Translations under genes and position numbers: made by a program
Shown: positions 11,190 through 22,693 of the stretch, in pieces
Position numbering within the stretch: position 1 is the stretch's first letter
Layout of the letters: each line of letters begins with the position of its first letter
Notes under the pieces: generated by a model
Database searches by the model: none
The model's input: the letters and a program-made list of their open reading frames with translations, nothing else
What the model was told of the DNA's origin: nothing
DNA from: Aphanomyces cochlioides
Lineage: Eukaryota; Oomycota; Saprolegniomycetes; Saprolegniales; Verrucalvaceae
Length of the DNA stretch: 64,000 nt
Direction: 5' to 3'
Assembly (NCBI GenBank): GCA_019828595.1
Contig: JAHQRK010000009.1
Location: 62,001 to 126,000, forward strand

Positions 11190-12360
11190 CTATGGATTTC
11201 CAATGTGTGATGTCTGCGTGTGGTGCGAACCACACGTGGAGGTGAGCCAAGACTGGATGTCCTTGAGGATTTATTTTGGTGACTTGATATGGGAAAGTTA
11301 AAAGTGGACATACCAAACATGCGTATCGATGTGTTCTCGTTGTTTATGTCTTGCCATCATTGAAACGCAATATTACATGCAAATTAGAAGTTTGATGGCA
11401 AATCTTGTCTGTATGGTGTAGACAGCGAAGAAACGAGATCGTTCAAGGAGACCCAACTTGCTAATTCTTGCAGGACTCATTTGTGTTGTTGTTCATGGTA
11501 GTCGATCTTTGGATTGGCATAACCGACGTTAGTCTATCCATCATCTGTATTACCAAGATTCAAAGCCTAGGAGCTCTTGCATTGGAATTCACGTACTCGT
11601 CAGGATTCGTAAGTAGTCTAACATCGAAATGTTTAACTGACGATGATATCATAGGTGTGGGCTAAATATCCAGCCCATATTATGCAGTCAAGAGGCTTGG
11701 CTGGGAGGCGTAATTCGAACCTATTGATCCTGGCATACTGGCCATGGCAGCAACTTGGTATATTGCTCCACTATTCAGCCTGATTTGCAAATAGACGAAA
11801 TGGTGGTCTTCTTTCATTTAACATGGATGTTCTTCGTTCTATCAAGAACAAAAGATGAATCAATTGAAATCGCACCAGATCTGAAGATAAGTATGAATAT
11901 CTAAACGAAGGCAATGTAGGAACACTCCTTGGAACGCTGCTGTGTCCTGTGGCCTTTATGGTGGGCGTTGTAAAATTTCGCAAATTTTGCGAAATTTTAT
12001 TTAAACTTTATGCTATGAAAATGTCATAGCATAAAGTTTCTCTGTAGTCGTGCCCTGTGCTGCAGCCAAGGTCCATTTACTCACATTTTTAAGGCGAAAA
12101 AGAAGTTTATCGACCTGAAACTTCAGCCTTGTATTGGCCCAACGATTGAACATCAACAACTGAGAATTTGCCTCGATCTAGCCATTTGTCTAACAGTTAT
12201 AACTCTGAAAGCTAAATGCAATTGCTTATTCGTGATCCTCATTTGGCGATTTCAACATATAAGAGCCATCACGAGACGAGCTATGCGGCTTTCAGTTGCC
12301 AAAGATGTGCCACATTTGAACCGTGTGCATTGACTCCAAATTGTATTCATGCTAGCTCAC
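11190..12360 (+). pseudogene. Polytopic membrane-family pseudogene in the right arm (copy D-right)
   Basis: Aligned pieces are CDVCVWCEPHVEVSQDW ... YFGDLIWES followed by a stop (about 11205-11300), then GDPTC and QDSFVLLFMVVDLWIG (about 11448-11520; compare GDPSFLILSD in member B), then VKRLGWEA with a stop and FEPIDPGILAMAATWY (about 11690-11770), and IRDPHLAISTYKSHHE near 12225. Several stops and shifts make it non-functional. The conserved order of motifs places it in the same family as 20251-22110 and 22694-24491. Confidence 0.7.
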
Positions 12361-12412
12361 GTGGAAATTATTTTTTATGATACCCCAATTCGGCTGATGA
12401 CCTGAAGGTAAG

Positions 12413-12903
12413 CCATGAAATGGACAAACATGCCCTGAACGACATGGAAAGAGAGAATACGCCAGCCATGTCGTAGTGCATTTGGCCGACGGGACCGAGA
12501 AGACACATGCTTTGAGTGCACCCAGACAAAAAAACACGCATACGTCACAAATGGATGTGCTTGTCGTGTGATTCATCGGCGACTTCATTCGTCTTCAGGC
12601 AATTGCTCTACGCAAATGTGTCAATTTCCACACAGTTTAGCCTGAGGGGTTTTTGTTCAAACTAGCAGGGCGAAAACCAATGAAAATCTCCGTGGATCAA
12701 AACCTTGTTCAGTTTGACAGGCGTTTAGCTATACGAGGTGTTTAAAGTAGCAGGTTTTCCTAAAACTCCTTCAATCTTGTTGCCCTAACAAACTGGACAG
12801 AGTGCTTCTTGCACCCACAGTGTTTGCATGTTGTGTCTTGGGTGACAAGAGCAGTTTGCATCGTCGTTGTCATTGTCGAAAGTGCCGTCAAGAAATATCT
12901 GTC
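12413..12903. other. No recognisable gene; upstream region of the secreted-protein gene
   Basis: No frame with family features. The open frame of the next gene extends upstream to an ATG at 12802, but the signal peptide starts at 12904, so the intervening 34 codons are more likely leader. Confidence 0.4.
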
Positions 12904-13428
12904 ATGCGTGTGTTGACCTCCCTTGCACTAGTGATTTCTGCAGTCGTGGCTTTGAAGCAACCTCGCCAAAGTGCGTCTGTTGTGTCGACCCGTCAGCAAG
13001 TCCCGATGGACTCTGAAATCCGAGGTAACCGCATTCTGCAGCAAGACGCTTCGTTCGCTTCGTTCTACTCGCCTAAGAGACGATTGGCGGACCATGCCAA
13101 CTTGCTTACGTCTTGTTTGGGCTTCTGTGGCAAACTCGCCAGTGGAACTATCACCAGACAAGAATCAAGAAAATGCAAACCACCAACTTTCTCCGAGGAG
13201 TCGGGCCAGACAGGCAAAAGAGCGACTCGACAAACAGCTCGGCAGACCCCAGTCAAGTATAGACTACCCCCAAGCTGCCAACCATGCTTCTCCGTCTGGA
13301 GTCAGAGCGAGTCGGGCCAGAGAGGCAAAAGAGCGGCTCGACGGACGGCTCCACACACTCCGAGGCCCCAACCATATATAGACTTCCCCAAAGTCATGCG
13401 TTCGGATAGTCATCGCCATCAAGATTAA
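12904..13428 (+). CDS. Small secreted protein, effector-candidate paralogue 1
   Basis: The protein starts MRVLTSLALVISAVVALKQP, a typical signal peptide with a probable cut after VVA. It then matches the gene at 36363-36803 over about 80 residues, including QQV, RIL..DAS.ASF, SPKRRL and a Cys pair before CGK. After codon ~80 the frame is uncertain. Frame 1 runs to 13428. Frame 2 (to 13381) gives a more protein-like charged sequence with a doubled RARxAKERLDxxL unit. The DNA there repeats with a 111 bp period (13201 and 13312). A one-base shift or an unseen short intron may join the two. The function is unknown; oomycete effectors often have this layout (signal peptide, short conserved N-terminus, variable tail), but there is no RxLR-EER motif. 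Confidence 0.6.
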   Translation: MRVLTSLALVISAVVALKQPRQSASVVSTRQQVPMDSEIRGNRILQQDASFASFYSPKRRLADHANLLTSCLGFCGKLASGTITRQESRKCKPPTFSEESGQTGKRATRQTARQTPVKYRLPPSCQPCFSVWSQSESGQRGKRAARRTAPHTPRPQPYIDFPKVMRSDSHRHQD

Positions 13429-13439
13429 TCAGGATGGCA

Positions 13440-13980
13440 TACTTAATTTGAACCATGTCCATGTGTTGCTCTCCCTTACCAAAACTCCAAAATAGACCAT
13501 ATAGGATCTGCAATCTTGAAGCTCTTCCAAACGTGGTTCATACCGCTATCCAAAGAAATGAAAATGTTGACATCTGGAGAAATAGATTTCTGCTCACCCA
13601 AGTTCGAGGTAAAGAAGTTTCTTTCAAAGTTGCTCATCCCGTGGCCACAAAAGACAAAACTGTTATCTTAGAAAGCTTTGAACTCAAACTGTTTGCGAGA
13701 AAGGACATGAAATACCCGGAAAACGATCCATGTACTTCCATACATCTGCCTTATCAATATTGTACCGAACAGCATACGAGTTCGTTCCTGTCTTTCATAG
13801 ACACTTCATGGGAGTGGAATTTTTTTGTGCTTCTAAACACTGGACAGGAAAACATAGGCCCCATTGTTGACATGGCCAAAAGAGTCCCATTTATCAATTG
13901 TATCTTGCAAAGAAAGGGTTTTGTCAAGTACCTAGTGGTACGCAAGAAATGGCTACAGGAAATGAATAGTGAGTGAAGCT
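13440..13980 (-). pseudogene. Polytopic membrane-family fragment (copy E)
   Basis: On the minus strand, YEPRLEELQDCRSYMVYFGV with a following RESNTWTWF (about 13545-13450) matches copy A at 7830-7915 closely, at DNA level too. Upstream sequence (to about 13980) contains hydrophobic but broken frames. The 173-codon frame on the opposite strand (13455-13976) is antisense to this and is not a gene. Confidence 0.6.
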
Positions 13981-14151
13981 CAATGCAGAACATTACCGTA
14001 ATCACAAGCTTAATAGAGACAATTAAACACGATCGAGCGACCTTTGTAGTTGTGGGTGGTTTTACTTTGGCCATATACTCTGATGCAGCGCGGTGACGTC
14101 CAAGTGACGACAAGAGCTATAAATAGAAGTGATGCTTGCATTGTCCAAACT

Positions 14152-15615
14152 CTATATGTGTCCCAACGTTTGTTGCTTCAAGTGTTGTCGAAGTTGGTTC
14201 ATTTCATTCTCAAAAAAGTGTACTTGTTCTTCGTATTGCAACCGCCCAGCACGAGCCTTTGCTTTGCGTTCACTGGGTGACATTACCAAGACTTTATCGA
14301 CTGCGGCACAAATCGCATTGGCCTCAACATTCCATTCAGTATTTTCACCCATGAGAACTTCCCCGCCTTGTTGTCTCGGTGTGGCGTCAATCAAAACGCC
14401 CGTTGAATTGTCGACAAATTCATTCATAGGTGTTCCATTTGTTGTCACAACCAATGCTCCAGCTGCTCGTGCTTGGTTGATGTAATGGCCGAACCTAGAC
14501 AAGAATGAACAAAAGCTGGAGCCAGGATACGAACCCTTCCATCGCGCTTGGACACAAAATAACAGATGCCTCCGCCATCTTTCGGCCCATTTCCACGGAG
14601 CTCATTTCATCACCAAGATTAAGATCCACGTTGGATGGGATAACACTCAAGTGATCGATATACCATTTGTTCTTGGAATAAATGTGTACTGTCGGGAAAT
14701 CAGGTCGAGACTGCCAACAATCGAGTATTGCCGGAGTGTTTTTATGGGCACTGCTTCCACCGGCATGGAATATCGTCAACTTGTCAAAATTTCTCGGAGG
14801 CAGTGGTTGTACGAACACCGTTGGATCGCTTGAAGTATGCTGAGTGAATCGAACTGCCGAGCTTTTATCTGTCGAGTTGGATTGCTTGTACCTAGCATTC
14901 TTTCAGTAATTTTCAAGCTAGTGACTTTTGTACCAGGACGTAATGCGACGATATGCGTCTTTTGTTTTTGCCAAGACGATGTCTGCACGACTATAATGTT
15001 CGGCTTTTAGCTCATACATTTCAATGTTGGGCATGAGGATGACTGTTTTATTCTGAGGAAACGTCGGTCGTTCGTGCAAACCATCCCAGTAATGGTTGAG
15101 AAACAAAATCGCAGTGTTTGGGCACAAGTCAAAGTACGTTTGGTTGGTCCCTACGAGATTGATAGAGCAGTTCCCCTTCGAAAAGTACCATCCACATTGA
15201 ATACAATATCAAAAACCCACAGTGGTAATGACCGCGCCTTGAGAAACTTGACGTACGCCATGGCGTCTTCGCAATACCCATGCCCATGTAAATGGTTTGG
15301 CAAAAAGACGTCGACGTCTGGGCACTGGGCGAGTTTACCAAGCAATATTGCAAGTGGCGTATCCTTGCTATAAACCAAAGATCGGTCTATCGTCGGGCTA
15401 TTGTATGTCCATGGAATGATCGCTTCAGTTTCTGCCATGCAAATATCATTGAGTCGTGTCAGATGCAGCAGCTCGGCCTTGAGGCCTTCCGACGAATGGT
15501 TCGACACGTGGCCACCACGGAACACTGGAGATACATTGAGGAATGAGCCGTACAACTCGACGACAGCGAGAATAGCGAGGCATCCACCGAGGAGACACCA
15601 CGCGAGTCTGGACAT
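14152..15615 (-). CDS. GT4-type (glycosyl transferase group 1) glycosyltransferase, type II membrane protein
   Basis: Four exons can be joined in frame: 15615-15217, 15175-14934, 14891-14535 and 14494-14152, giving 446 residues; introns are 40-42 nt and start GT and end AG. The N-terminus (MSRLAWCLLGGCLAILAVVE) is a signal anchor, so the catalytic domain should face the ER/Golgi lumen. The first half has NHLHGHGYCEDAMAY and a Rossmann-like LCPNTAILFLNHYWDG. The C-terminal half has FHAGGSSAHKNTPAIL and CPSAMEGFGHYINQARAAG, the acidic E-x7-E-type region that binds the sugar nucleotide in group 1 transferases, then VVTTNGTPMNEFV. Donor and acceptor are unknown; mannosyl or related transfer in glycan synthesis is plausible. 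The third intron restores EGFGHY exactly, which supports the model. The first intron ends AAG and is less certain. Confidence 0.75.
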
Positions 15616-15619
15616 GCTG

Positions 15620-15935
15620 CGGATGACACAAAAAAATTCGTATCGACCTCTTCAACAACGAATCGAACAAAAAGGCAATGGCCTTGAAGTACTAATTGTA
15701 AGATAGCGTGCATATTCACGTTATCTTGGTTTCTGTATAGGTCGTACTTGCCATACTAAATTGTATGCAGTACATTTATAGTGTTACTATAGATGACTAC
15801 AGTGAAAGTACTAGTACAGTTGTAGTAAGCCAATCTAGTACTACTGTAGTGTGTATGCAGATCGACTTTGGTGTTGTGGTTGGTTGGTTGAATACTCATC
15901 TTTGGTTGTTGGCACGGAAGAACTCAAAGAATTTT
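15620..15935. other. Glycosyltransferase upstream region, no gene
   Basis: Contains an AT-rich stretch with repeated AGTACTAGTAC-like words near 15780-15845. No gene is supported. Confidence 0.4.
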
Positions 15936-16351
15936 CGGCACTCTTTTAATAGAACCCCCGTGACTGTTTTAAACCCTGATACAAATTCTTAGTCTAGACG
16001 TGTTCAAAACATTCGTTACAATTTCCTTGTATAACCAAGGAATGCTCTGCTACTGACTGCAAGGAGCGCTTGCACCGATTTTATAGCTTATAATGCTTTA
16101 CAAGGAAAATGAAAGAGGCCTGTTCCCAAACCACCGTGAACCCCGCGCGCTGCACGCTCAACCCTGTGGCCTACCTGCCACATTTCAAAGTCACTGTGAA
16201 TTTAAAATAATTTTCTAAATTTAAAAAGTCTTGGAAAATAATATGGGGGTTCGATTATTAATAGAGTTGTGTCAAGATTTTGAATACGTCTAGACTAAGA
16301 ATTTGTATCAGGGTTTAAAACAGTCACGGGGGTTCCCTTAAAAGAGTGCCG
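15936..16351. mobile_element. 416 bp MITE with ~70 bp terminal inverted repeats
   Basis: The ends are CGGCACTC... and ...GAGTGCCG, and the inverted repeat continues for about 70 bp (CCCCCGTGACTGTTTTAAAC and its complement). Both ends are flanked by AATTTT (15930-15935 and 16352-16357), a likely 6-bp target duplication. No coding capacity. The superfamily is not clear. Confidence 0.8.
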
Positions 16352-16357
16352 AATTTT

Positions 16358-16898
16358 CCAAGTTCGAGTCAGAAGAATCAAGCTGGAGTTGCAATATTGT
16401 TTGTCGGATCTGCACAATGTATTAGCCAACAAGAGTCATACAGCAAGGGGCGTCGCCGATTCTGTACTGGACACTCGCACTACTACAAGCATTTAGATCT
16501 TCCTTGAAAGACTTGTATCCAAACCACGCAGTTACAACACTGCTGCATTCATTGAATTGCATGGAGTGACCTGTTCGTTCAAGCTCTCAGCCTAGAACCT
16601 CTTTTAGAGATGGAGCCCCAGATGTCTCCCCGGCTATTGCCCCCCCCAACCTAAATTTCAATCTGACAGACTTTTGAACGTCTTTTCCTCCAGGTTCGAG
16701 CCACGGCAGTAAGCAACGCAAAGACATTTGTGGTTCTCTTGTCGTATTGGAAGCAACTATGCTGGCGTGCTAATGCGGCGAGTGACTTGAATAAAAGCGT
16801 CTGAAACGAATTTGGGGGAATAGTCAAATTGGGGGAAATAGTCATCGTGAATATCGAATTAACTCTGAAATGTTTTTGGTTATGTAGCATGAGCTTTC
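16358..16898. other. No gene; chitin synthase 3' flank
   Basis: Mixed AT-rich sequence with a C-run at 16636. Open frames are short and lack homology features. Confidence 0.4.
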
Positions 16899-19616
16899 TT
16901 AACGCATTCGAGTGTATGCATTATGCGTAGCGCCTTCAGTCAGGCCAGGGGTTGGAGCTACAGTTGGTGCAGATTCCATTGTGCCAAGCTCAACATCCAG
17001 CATTTCATCTTGGTGGTTGGCTTTTCGCGCTTCATGGCGTTTATGCAACGCTCCCGTCGCACTCAATGTGTTGAAAATCAAAAACTGTCGGGCGTAGTAA
17101 ATCAAATAGCCAATGCAGCCAGCAAGGCGGATCGCATTGAATGCCGCGACAAAGAAATACAAGAACGGCAAAAAATTGTCAGCACCGACCGATGCAACGC
17201 ACACAGCGACAAACGTGACATTGGTAAAGACCCAGCAGAGCATGAGCGTCGTTCGGAATGCATCAAATCGTTTCTTGAGCTCGTCTTGGTTCTTGGCATC
17301 TTGAGCTTTCTTGGCTTCTTCGGCTTTTCGTCGAGCCACGACGTCTTTGTACTGACGGACAGCGTCGCCCGAGCCACTTCCATGGCCGCCAGAGTCAATG
17401 CCCTTGGTACCCCAACTCAAGTCGTGGAGGTTGCAAAACGAGTAGACCATCAAAATATTGACAAAGCTCGGGAGCAGCGCTGTGTACTGCACAAATGCGA
17501 GCGCGATGTGGTGAACTTCACAATGCAAAGCTGAACCGACAAAGAACGTACCAAGGATCAAAATGGCTAGCACGATTGCTTGGGGACTCTTGGACGCTGT
17601 GATAAAGATGACAATCGCAATAGCGGACGCGGCGAGCATAATAATACCAAGGAGGAATGCCATGACGTTATGAGCCATTTTCACGTGCTTGGGCTTATTG
17701 CCGAGCCCTACTGCGACTTGGGCAAAGAGAACGATGGCCCAGAAAGCGTTGAAGACCGTCGGAAAGGCGTCGCGGATGACGGGGGACACTTCTGACGTAT
17801 CGACAAAGTTCCATCGGTTCTCCTGGAACCCTTGGAAAATCACAAAGTAGAGCGCAAGGTAGAAATTCGCGGGGAGGAACCAGCTAAAGATCACTTGGAG
17901 GACGTTGTAGACATACAACAAAGCCAAGACGAGCTTGCGCGTGACGGAATGGTTCGACTCCGAGTACACGCGGCCCCAATTCCAAATCGCAAAGAGCGTC
18001 GCGAAGAACGAACCGTTCAACCAACGCCGACGTTGACCGATCAAGTCGATCAAATTGGTCGGCACGTCCGTTCTAGCGATGGCATCTTTGACGTAGTGCA
18101 TCGTCCAGTTGCAGTCTTTTCTCGCGAGCAATTCAAAGCATAGGATGCGATCTTCCGCCAAGTACATGTTACCAGCAAAGGGTCCAAGTTCCGCCATCGA
18201 CGACGTCAAACTCTTGAAGTAAGCTTGGAGAGGCGCGCCACGAATGGCTTTGTACCGATACGCACTGAAAGCACCAGGCAAGACGGAGATAAAGCCAAAG
18301 CAAGATTCGAGAGACTTGTCCAAAATGTTGGAGATCTTGTACTCGAAATGCTGGGCTGCAATAACCCAATTGCACATGTGTGGAATTGGCGCATCGACTG
18401 CGATTTCACCGCAGACGCCGCCAATTTGGCTGTTGATTTCAAGCGCAGACAGCAATTTAAAGAACGACGACTTGGTCGGCATCGTCCCGACGTCGAGCAA
18501 CACGGTGTAATCTGGCTGGACTTGTTCGCAGAACGCGTCAAAGTACCAGAGATGCGAATCCAATTTGCCAGCGTTGTGTTCCTTGAGGGCAAACGCGACT
18601 TGGAGCGGGGGAAACCGCAAACTCTTGTCTTCTTTCATCCACTGGAGCGCGTGCTCAAATAGATGGCATTGGACTTTGACGCCCGTCGAGACAATATTCA
18701 TCACGTCTTCGTCGTACAAACCAACAGACTGGAGCCACTCCAGCGTGCCCTTGTTGGCTTTGGTTCGACCGTCCGAGACAATGACGACCAAGACTTGCTT
18801 CCAAGCGTCGTCGCCTTCGTAGCCTGGTAGACTCTTCTGTCGCAAGTAGTGCACATTGTTGCAAACTTTGCGCAGCGTCGAGCGCAATTCGCTAGCGTCT
18901 TCGTTGTACATTGTAATGACAACCATGAGCTTGGGGCGTCGGCCAGCTTGAATGCACTGAAGGCGATAGCCAGCGTCAGTGAAGTCCTTGGCTTTTGAGC
19001 ACACGGGTGTGTAGTACATAGTGCGGGCTTCCGCTTCGTCAAGCTCAGGGGCGTTCATCGATCGATCGTAGGGGACTTCAATTGCCATCGGTTTAGCGTA
19101 CCGTACGGGGGCGCTGTGGCTTTGATAGCGTTCGATCCACTCGGCTAAATGTTCAGCCCACTGGAGGACTTCATTACCCTTGTGGAGGAGCAAGTTTTGC
19201 ACTTTTTGTGTTGTTTCACGCTCTGCAGCGGTGACGATCATTTCTCCGCCGTCGAGGAAATGCTTGAGCGCTTCGCGATAACGTCCATCAGCTTCGGCCT
19301 GCACAGCACGCTCGATAGCTCGAAAAGCGTCGTCCAGTGTAAATGTATTGTGTTGCAAGAGCAACGCCATCGCCGCGGCGTTTTTCTCGGACGCTTCCTT
19401 TGGAGTAATCGGCGGCACTTGGTTCAAATACGATGGAATACTTGTCGGTGGTTGAGCAACTGGAGGAGCTGCAAAGAAGTCATAGGGCTCTGGGACAGCC
19501 ACTGGAGGCGGTCGAGGACGGCTTCCAGCCTGCTGCTGTCGTCGCGAAGGACGATTGGGAGCGCCACCGGCTGTGTTAGTCCTATTTTGGCGCGGTTCAG
19601 AGCGTCGAGGAGGCAT
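16899..19616 (-). CDS. Chitin synthase (GT2) with N-terminal MIT-like domain
   Basis: A single uninterrupted frame of 905 residues. Residues 1-70 are basic and proline-rich. About 95-160 form a helical MIT-like domain ([22 protein letters not shown]), known from oomycete chitin synthases. The GT2 core has ITMYNED (234-240), IVSDGR (279-284), LLDVGTMPT (373-381), LPGAFSAYR (446-454), AEDRILCFE (487-495) and the product-binding GQRRRW (527-532), so all chitin synthase signatures are present. Six to seven membrane segments follow, with a cytosolic, Lys-rich insert ([17 protein letters not shown], ~755) and a late pair of TMs. It should polymerise UDP-GlcNAc into chitin at the plasma membrane (EC 2.4.1.16). 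The stop, start and lack of introns are clear. Confidence 0.95.
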   Translation of the reverse strand: MPPRRSEPRQNRTNTAGGAPNRPSRRQQQAGSRPRPPPVAVPEPYDFFAAPPVAQPPTSIPSYLNQVPPITPKEASEKNAAAMALLLQHNTFTLDDAFRAIERAVQAEADGRYREALKHFLDGGEMIVTAAERETTQKVQNLLLHKGNEVLQWAEHLAEWIERYQSHSAPVRYAKPMAIEVPYDRSMNAPELDEAEARTMYYTPVCSKAKDFTDAGYRLQCIQAGRRPKLMVVITMYNEDASELRSTLRKVCNNVHYLRQKSLPGYEGDDAWKQVLVVIVSDGRTKANKGTLEWLQSVGLYDEDVMNIVSTGVKVQCHLFEHALQWMKEDKSLRFPPLQVAFALKEHNAGKLDSHLWYFDAFCEQVQPDYTVLLDVGTMPTKSSFFKLLSALEINSQIGGVCGEIAVDAPIPHMCNWVIAAQHFEYKISNILDKSLESCFGFISVLPGAFSAYRYKAIRGAPLQAYFKSLTSSMAELGPFAGNMYLAEDRILCFELLARKDCNWTMHYVKDAIARTDVPTNLIDLIGQRRRWLNGSFFATLFAIWNWGRVYSESNHSVTRKLVLALLYVYNVLQVIFSWFLPANFYLALYFVIFQGFQENRWNFVDTSEVSPVIRDAFPTVFNAFWAIVLFAQVAVGLGNKPKHVKMAHNVMAFLLGIIMLAASAIAIVIFITASKSPQAIVLAILILGTFFVGSALHCEVHHIALAFVQYTALLPSFVNILMVYSFCNLHDLSWGTKGIDSGGHGSGSGDAVRQYKDVVARRKAEEAKKAQDAKNQDELKKRFDAFRTTLMLCWVFTNVTFVAVCVASVGADNFLPFLYFFVAAFNAIRLAGCIGYLIYYARQFLIFNTLSATGALHKRHEARKANHQDEMLDVELGTMESAPTVAPTPGLTEGATHNAYTRMR

Positions 19617-20250
19617 GAATCAAGCAGTCGTCCAGAGAAACACAGACGAAGAAAGAAAGTGAAGTGCTCTGCCGTGAGGGCAGCTGTAGAAGAGCGGCGC
19701 GGCAATTCATGTGGTACCAAAATCACCCGATGTCCAAATTCTAACTTGTAACTGAAGCAGTTACAAATCCTGGTTTCAACCTGTCAAAATTAATGAATTA
19801 TATATTATATACTAGTAATCTATTTTAACGAATTATAAAATACCGGTAGCGGTATTGGAATTGTTTATTATAGAATAAGTTTCCAAGCATTCATTAGTCT
19901 GTGCTGGGCAAAGCGAATCTTTATACTATGACTTTAATACAGTAAAAATATCAAAACGATATATTTCCTTCTACTTCCATAAGACAATTTTCGAGTCAGA
20001 CAGACACCATCTACTTCACAGTAAACAACTTAATATTTCTTTAAACAATAAATAAGATTTAAGAGTTCCATGAATTCGACTGAATAGGCGATTACTTTTA
20101 AAATAGATATAAAAAACAATATAAGATGTTACAAAAAATAAATTATTACAGTAATCGTGCATTATCCATTTTGATTCGTTGTGATAGAAAGTTGTAAAGT
20201 GAAAGCGACAAGTTGGATTCGATTCTGCCTCTTGACATTTCAGGAGATGT
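19617..20250. other. Chitin synthase upstream region; AT-rich, no gene
   Basis: 19740-20170 is strongly AT-rich. The antisense frame at 19149-19751 is a shadow of chitin synthase. The promoter of the chitin synthase probably lies just upstream of 19616; no specific element was recognised. Confidence 0.45.
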
Positions 20251-22110
20251 TCAAAACTGGTCGCAGAGGATCCACGGACTGTCGTCTGCGCTGCTGTGGA
20301 GGCACAGACGAGCTGAAGGACAACCACCAACTGCTCGGAATGTCTCGCAGGTTTGCGTATTAAGCGAGGACACGCAGGTTTCATGAACAGACGAGCACGA
20401 GGCAATCGCTTTGGTTGGATCACGGTGGCGCAAGTCAAGGCAATCGCGAAGACTGACGCGAACTTGTTGGCTGACGACGCCGTCGGATGTGTAGCAAAGT
20501 ATGAGGCAGTCAGATCCACGATGGCTAAAGAGGGGCAAACTGCGATGCTCAGGCGAATTGTCATAGAGACGGTAGAGCGAGCCACCCAAGAGTTTCGTCG
20601 AGATAGGGATACGACGCATGACAAAGCGCATGACGCATTTGTTCTTGAAATCGTTGTTGGCTCGAGGACAGTTTCGGCATGACCCGGTGGCTGTTGAACG
20701 ATCACTGTTTGCAATTTGACGACGACGTTGTTTTAAACGGCGGTAGCGACCTACCGTCGCTGAAACAAGCACAGGGAGAGTACCGAGCACAAAGCACACA
20801 AAGAGTGTATCTAAACAAGTCGTAAATGCGAATAGACGGTGTAAATTGTACCTGGAAGGGCCTCGACGACATGGCCCGGAGGTATTCCATCATCCGAAAC
20901 AAAGTGGATTTCGAGTAAAGCGTACGATACCTTCATGAGCGGCGTGTTGGCGATTAAAGAGAGCACGGGGCCGCCATAAAAGTACGCAGCGAGGGCCAAG
21001 ATTGCAGGATCGACTGGAGCAAACTTGGCTTCGTCGCCGCGCCATTTGACAACCCACGAGAGGAATCGCATGACCAAATAACCTGTCCAAACCTACACGT
21101 TAAGATCAGAGTTTACAAAATTCGCGTGGTTTACGTAGCGCGAAATGTAGATACAGCCAAAGACAAACGCAAAGAAATCGCTGAATTGGCTCACGCGCAG
21201 GACGGCAGCTGTCATGTACGCGACGCCAAAGAGGATGTCGATGACCATGGCGACTGAAACGAGAGCGTCGCTGAGGATTAAGAAGCTTGGATCGCCAATG
21301 AGCACGATGTATTTTGTGAACTGAGCACCGAAGCCAATATGCTCCAAGTTGAGAAGCAGAGGCGGGTAGTGGCGGTATTACCGCTGCCACAGGACACGGA
21401 TAATGTAGCTAGAGAGTAAGCCACGAAGCGCTAGCTTTGCCCAGCTCCATGCTGATTTTTCCCATATTAACGACACGTGGTACACCGTGAAGAGTAGATC
21501 GCCTTGGTCGTTTTCTTGCGTTGGCTCGACCCAAATGCAGACTTCCGTCATGGGCGTGCCGAGAAATTGAGCATGTTCGCAGTCAAACCAGATCATGGAC
21601 GTTCGATTCGCATTGGACTGAGCTAGAAAGTCACATGCAAAACTGCGGAATCCGCTCGAATAAAAGACAGCGCCAGGCCACCGACAGACGTAGTCCATGC
21701 AGTCCTGTGGGAGAACGCGTTCTGGGAGAGCCACCGTTTTCCGAACTAAGTTTGAATTCGAGGCTGATTCGCGACACACTACAGTCGATGGATCCAATGT
21801 TTTGTTGTTGAAAACACCATAGAAGTAAGCAAACGATGCATTGCGGAACGCGTCAAACGAGTCAAACACGGGCACATCGTCTGGATTCAGAACGTGCCAT
21901 GGCCATGGCTCAGTCATGTAGGCAAAGAAGGGCTACGGATCAATGAGATTAGCTAGTACGGAGGGTAAGAGAACGCACCGTGCAGACCAATTTGAGTGCA
22001 AAGAGTCCATTGAAAAGAAGCGAAGTGCGGCTGTATTTGACAACTCGAGGAGCTCTAGGGGCTGCTACAGGCGTCGCCTTGGAGACCTGCTCGGTGTACA
22101 CCTTGGACAT
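20251..22110 (-). pseudogene. Polytopic membrane-family member B, intact except for one in-frame TAA
   Basis: Exons 22110-21979, 21932-21135, 21092-20852 and 20810-20251 join in frame to 576 codons. Three of the four intron positions of member C are used with the same phase; C has one extra. The N-terminus has one TM (SLLFNGLFALKLVC); a large extracytosolic part (DCMDYVCRWPGAVFYSSGF, C-rich) leads to WVEP and a run of TMs with GDPSFLILSDALVS; the C-terminal tail has SLPLFSHRGSDCLILCYT and CLDLRHRDPTKAIASC. A TAA at 21378-21380 interrupts the frame between LWQR and YRHYPPLLLNL, where C reads LDYYWHYKPL. So the gene is either freshly inactivated, truncated after 194 codons, or read through. Function unknown. 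Confidence 0.75.
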
Positions 22111-22693
22111 CGCGTTGGACCGCCCACACGCGATCAATCGAAAGTTGAAAATAGATTCAAACAATCCAAAATTAGACACAAAATGGTCTTTGGTGGAGTC
22201 AAGGTATTATATTTTACTGCAGCCAAGAGAGTAAGTTGCGCAGAACTCAGCCACCTCGAGCTTATTACGTCGTGACGACTGAGCCAGGAGCAAAACTTCA
22301 CAATGTCGTCGTCAATAAGTCGGGAGAGATGAGCCACGAGAACGGCCTACTCGCCATGGTTATAGTCTTATCTCGACGACTTGCAGCCAAGCCGATGCGC
22401 TTCATGGGCCAGGAGAATACTTCCCGAAAGCCGACGTACTTTTGGCATTCCCCGCAGAGAGAAGCTTAGATCGAGAGTGTTTTGTTGCGGCTTGTAGCTC
22501 GATAAACGTGGTGGAAATAAAATTTCACATTATTCAAATGTCTATCGTACACTTGGTCGGGTCCAACCACAGTCGTTTGCTCTCCATGGTTTCTCTTCTC
22601 GACTGTGCGCTCTGCTTTTCGCTGACTGTTCTTCAGTGAACATCGCATTTTCTGGTCAGTCTAAATATATATTTATCGCCCCAACACGCTGCC
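22111..22693. promoter_or_regulatory. Shared intergenic region between divergent members B and C
   Basis: 580 bp lies between the start codons of two head-to-head paralogues. No other gene is supported; the frames here are under 115 codons without features. A bidirectional control region is an inference from the geometry only; no binding site was recognised. Confidence 0.4.

Larger units (their letters stand above)
10493..12412. repeat. Right arm of the 1.9 kb inverted duplication
   Basis: This is the uninterrupted copy of the arm described at 1467-5074. It starts at ATTTCAGTGAGAAG, next to the LTR-like sequence, and ends at CCTGAAGGTAAG. The inner boundary shares seven bases (ATTTCAG) with the left arm just outside the LTR-like end. 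Confidence 0.9.

Noticed and set aside
13455..13976. 173-codon plus-strand open frame
   Set aside because: It is antisense to a clear fragment of the membrane family (copy E) that matches copy A at DNA level, and it has no family features of its own.
15129..15353. Frameshift in the glycosyltransferase near 15190
   Set aside because: A 41-nt GT-AG intron (15216-15176) restores the frame and matches the size of the other introns in the gene, so a mutation is not needed.
16912..19751. Several plus-strand open frames over chitin synthase, up to 203 codons
   Set aside because: All are antisense to the 905-codon chitin synthase and lack independent features.
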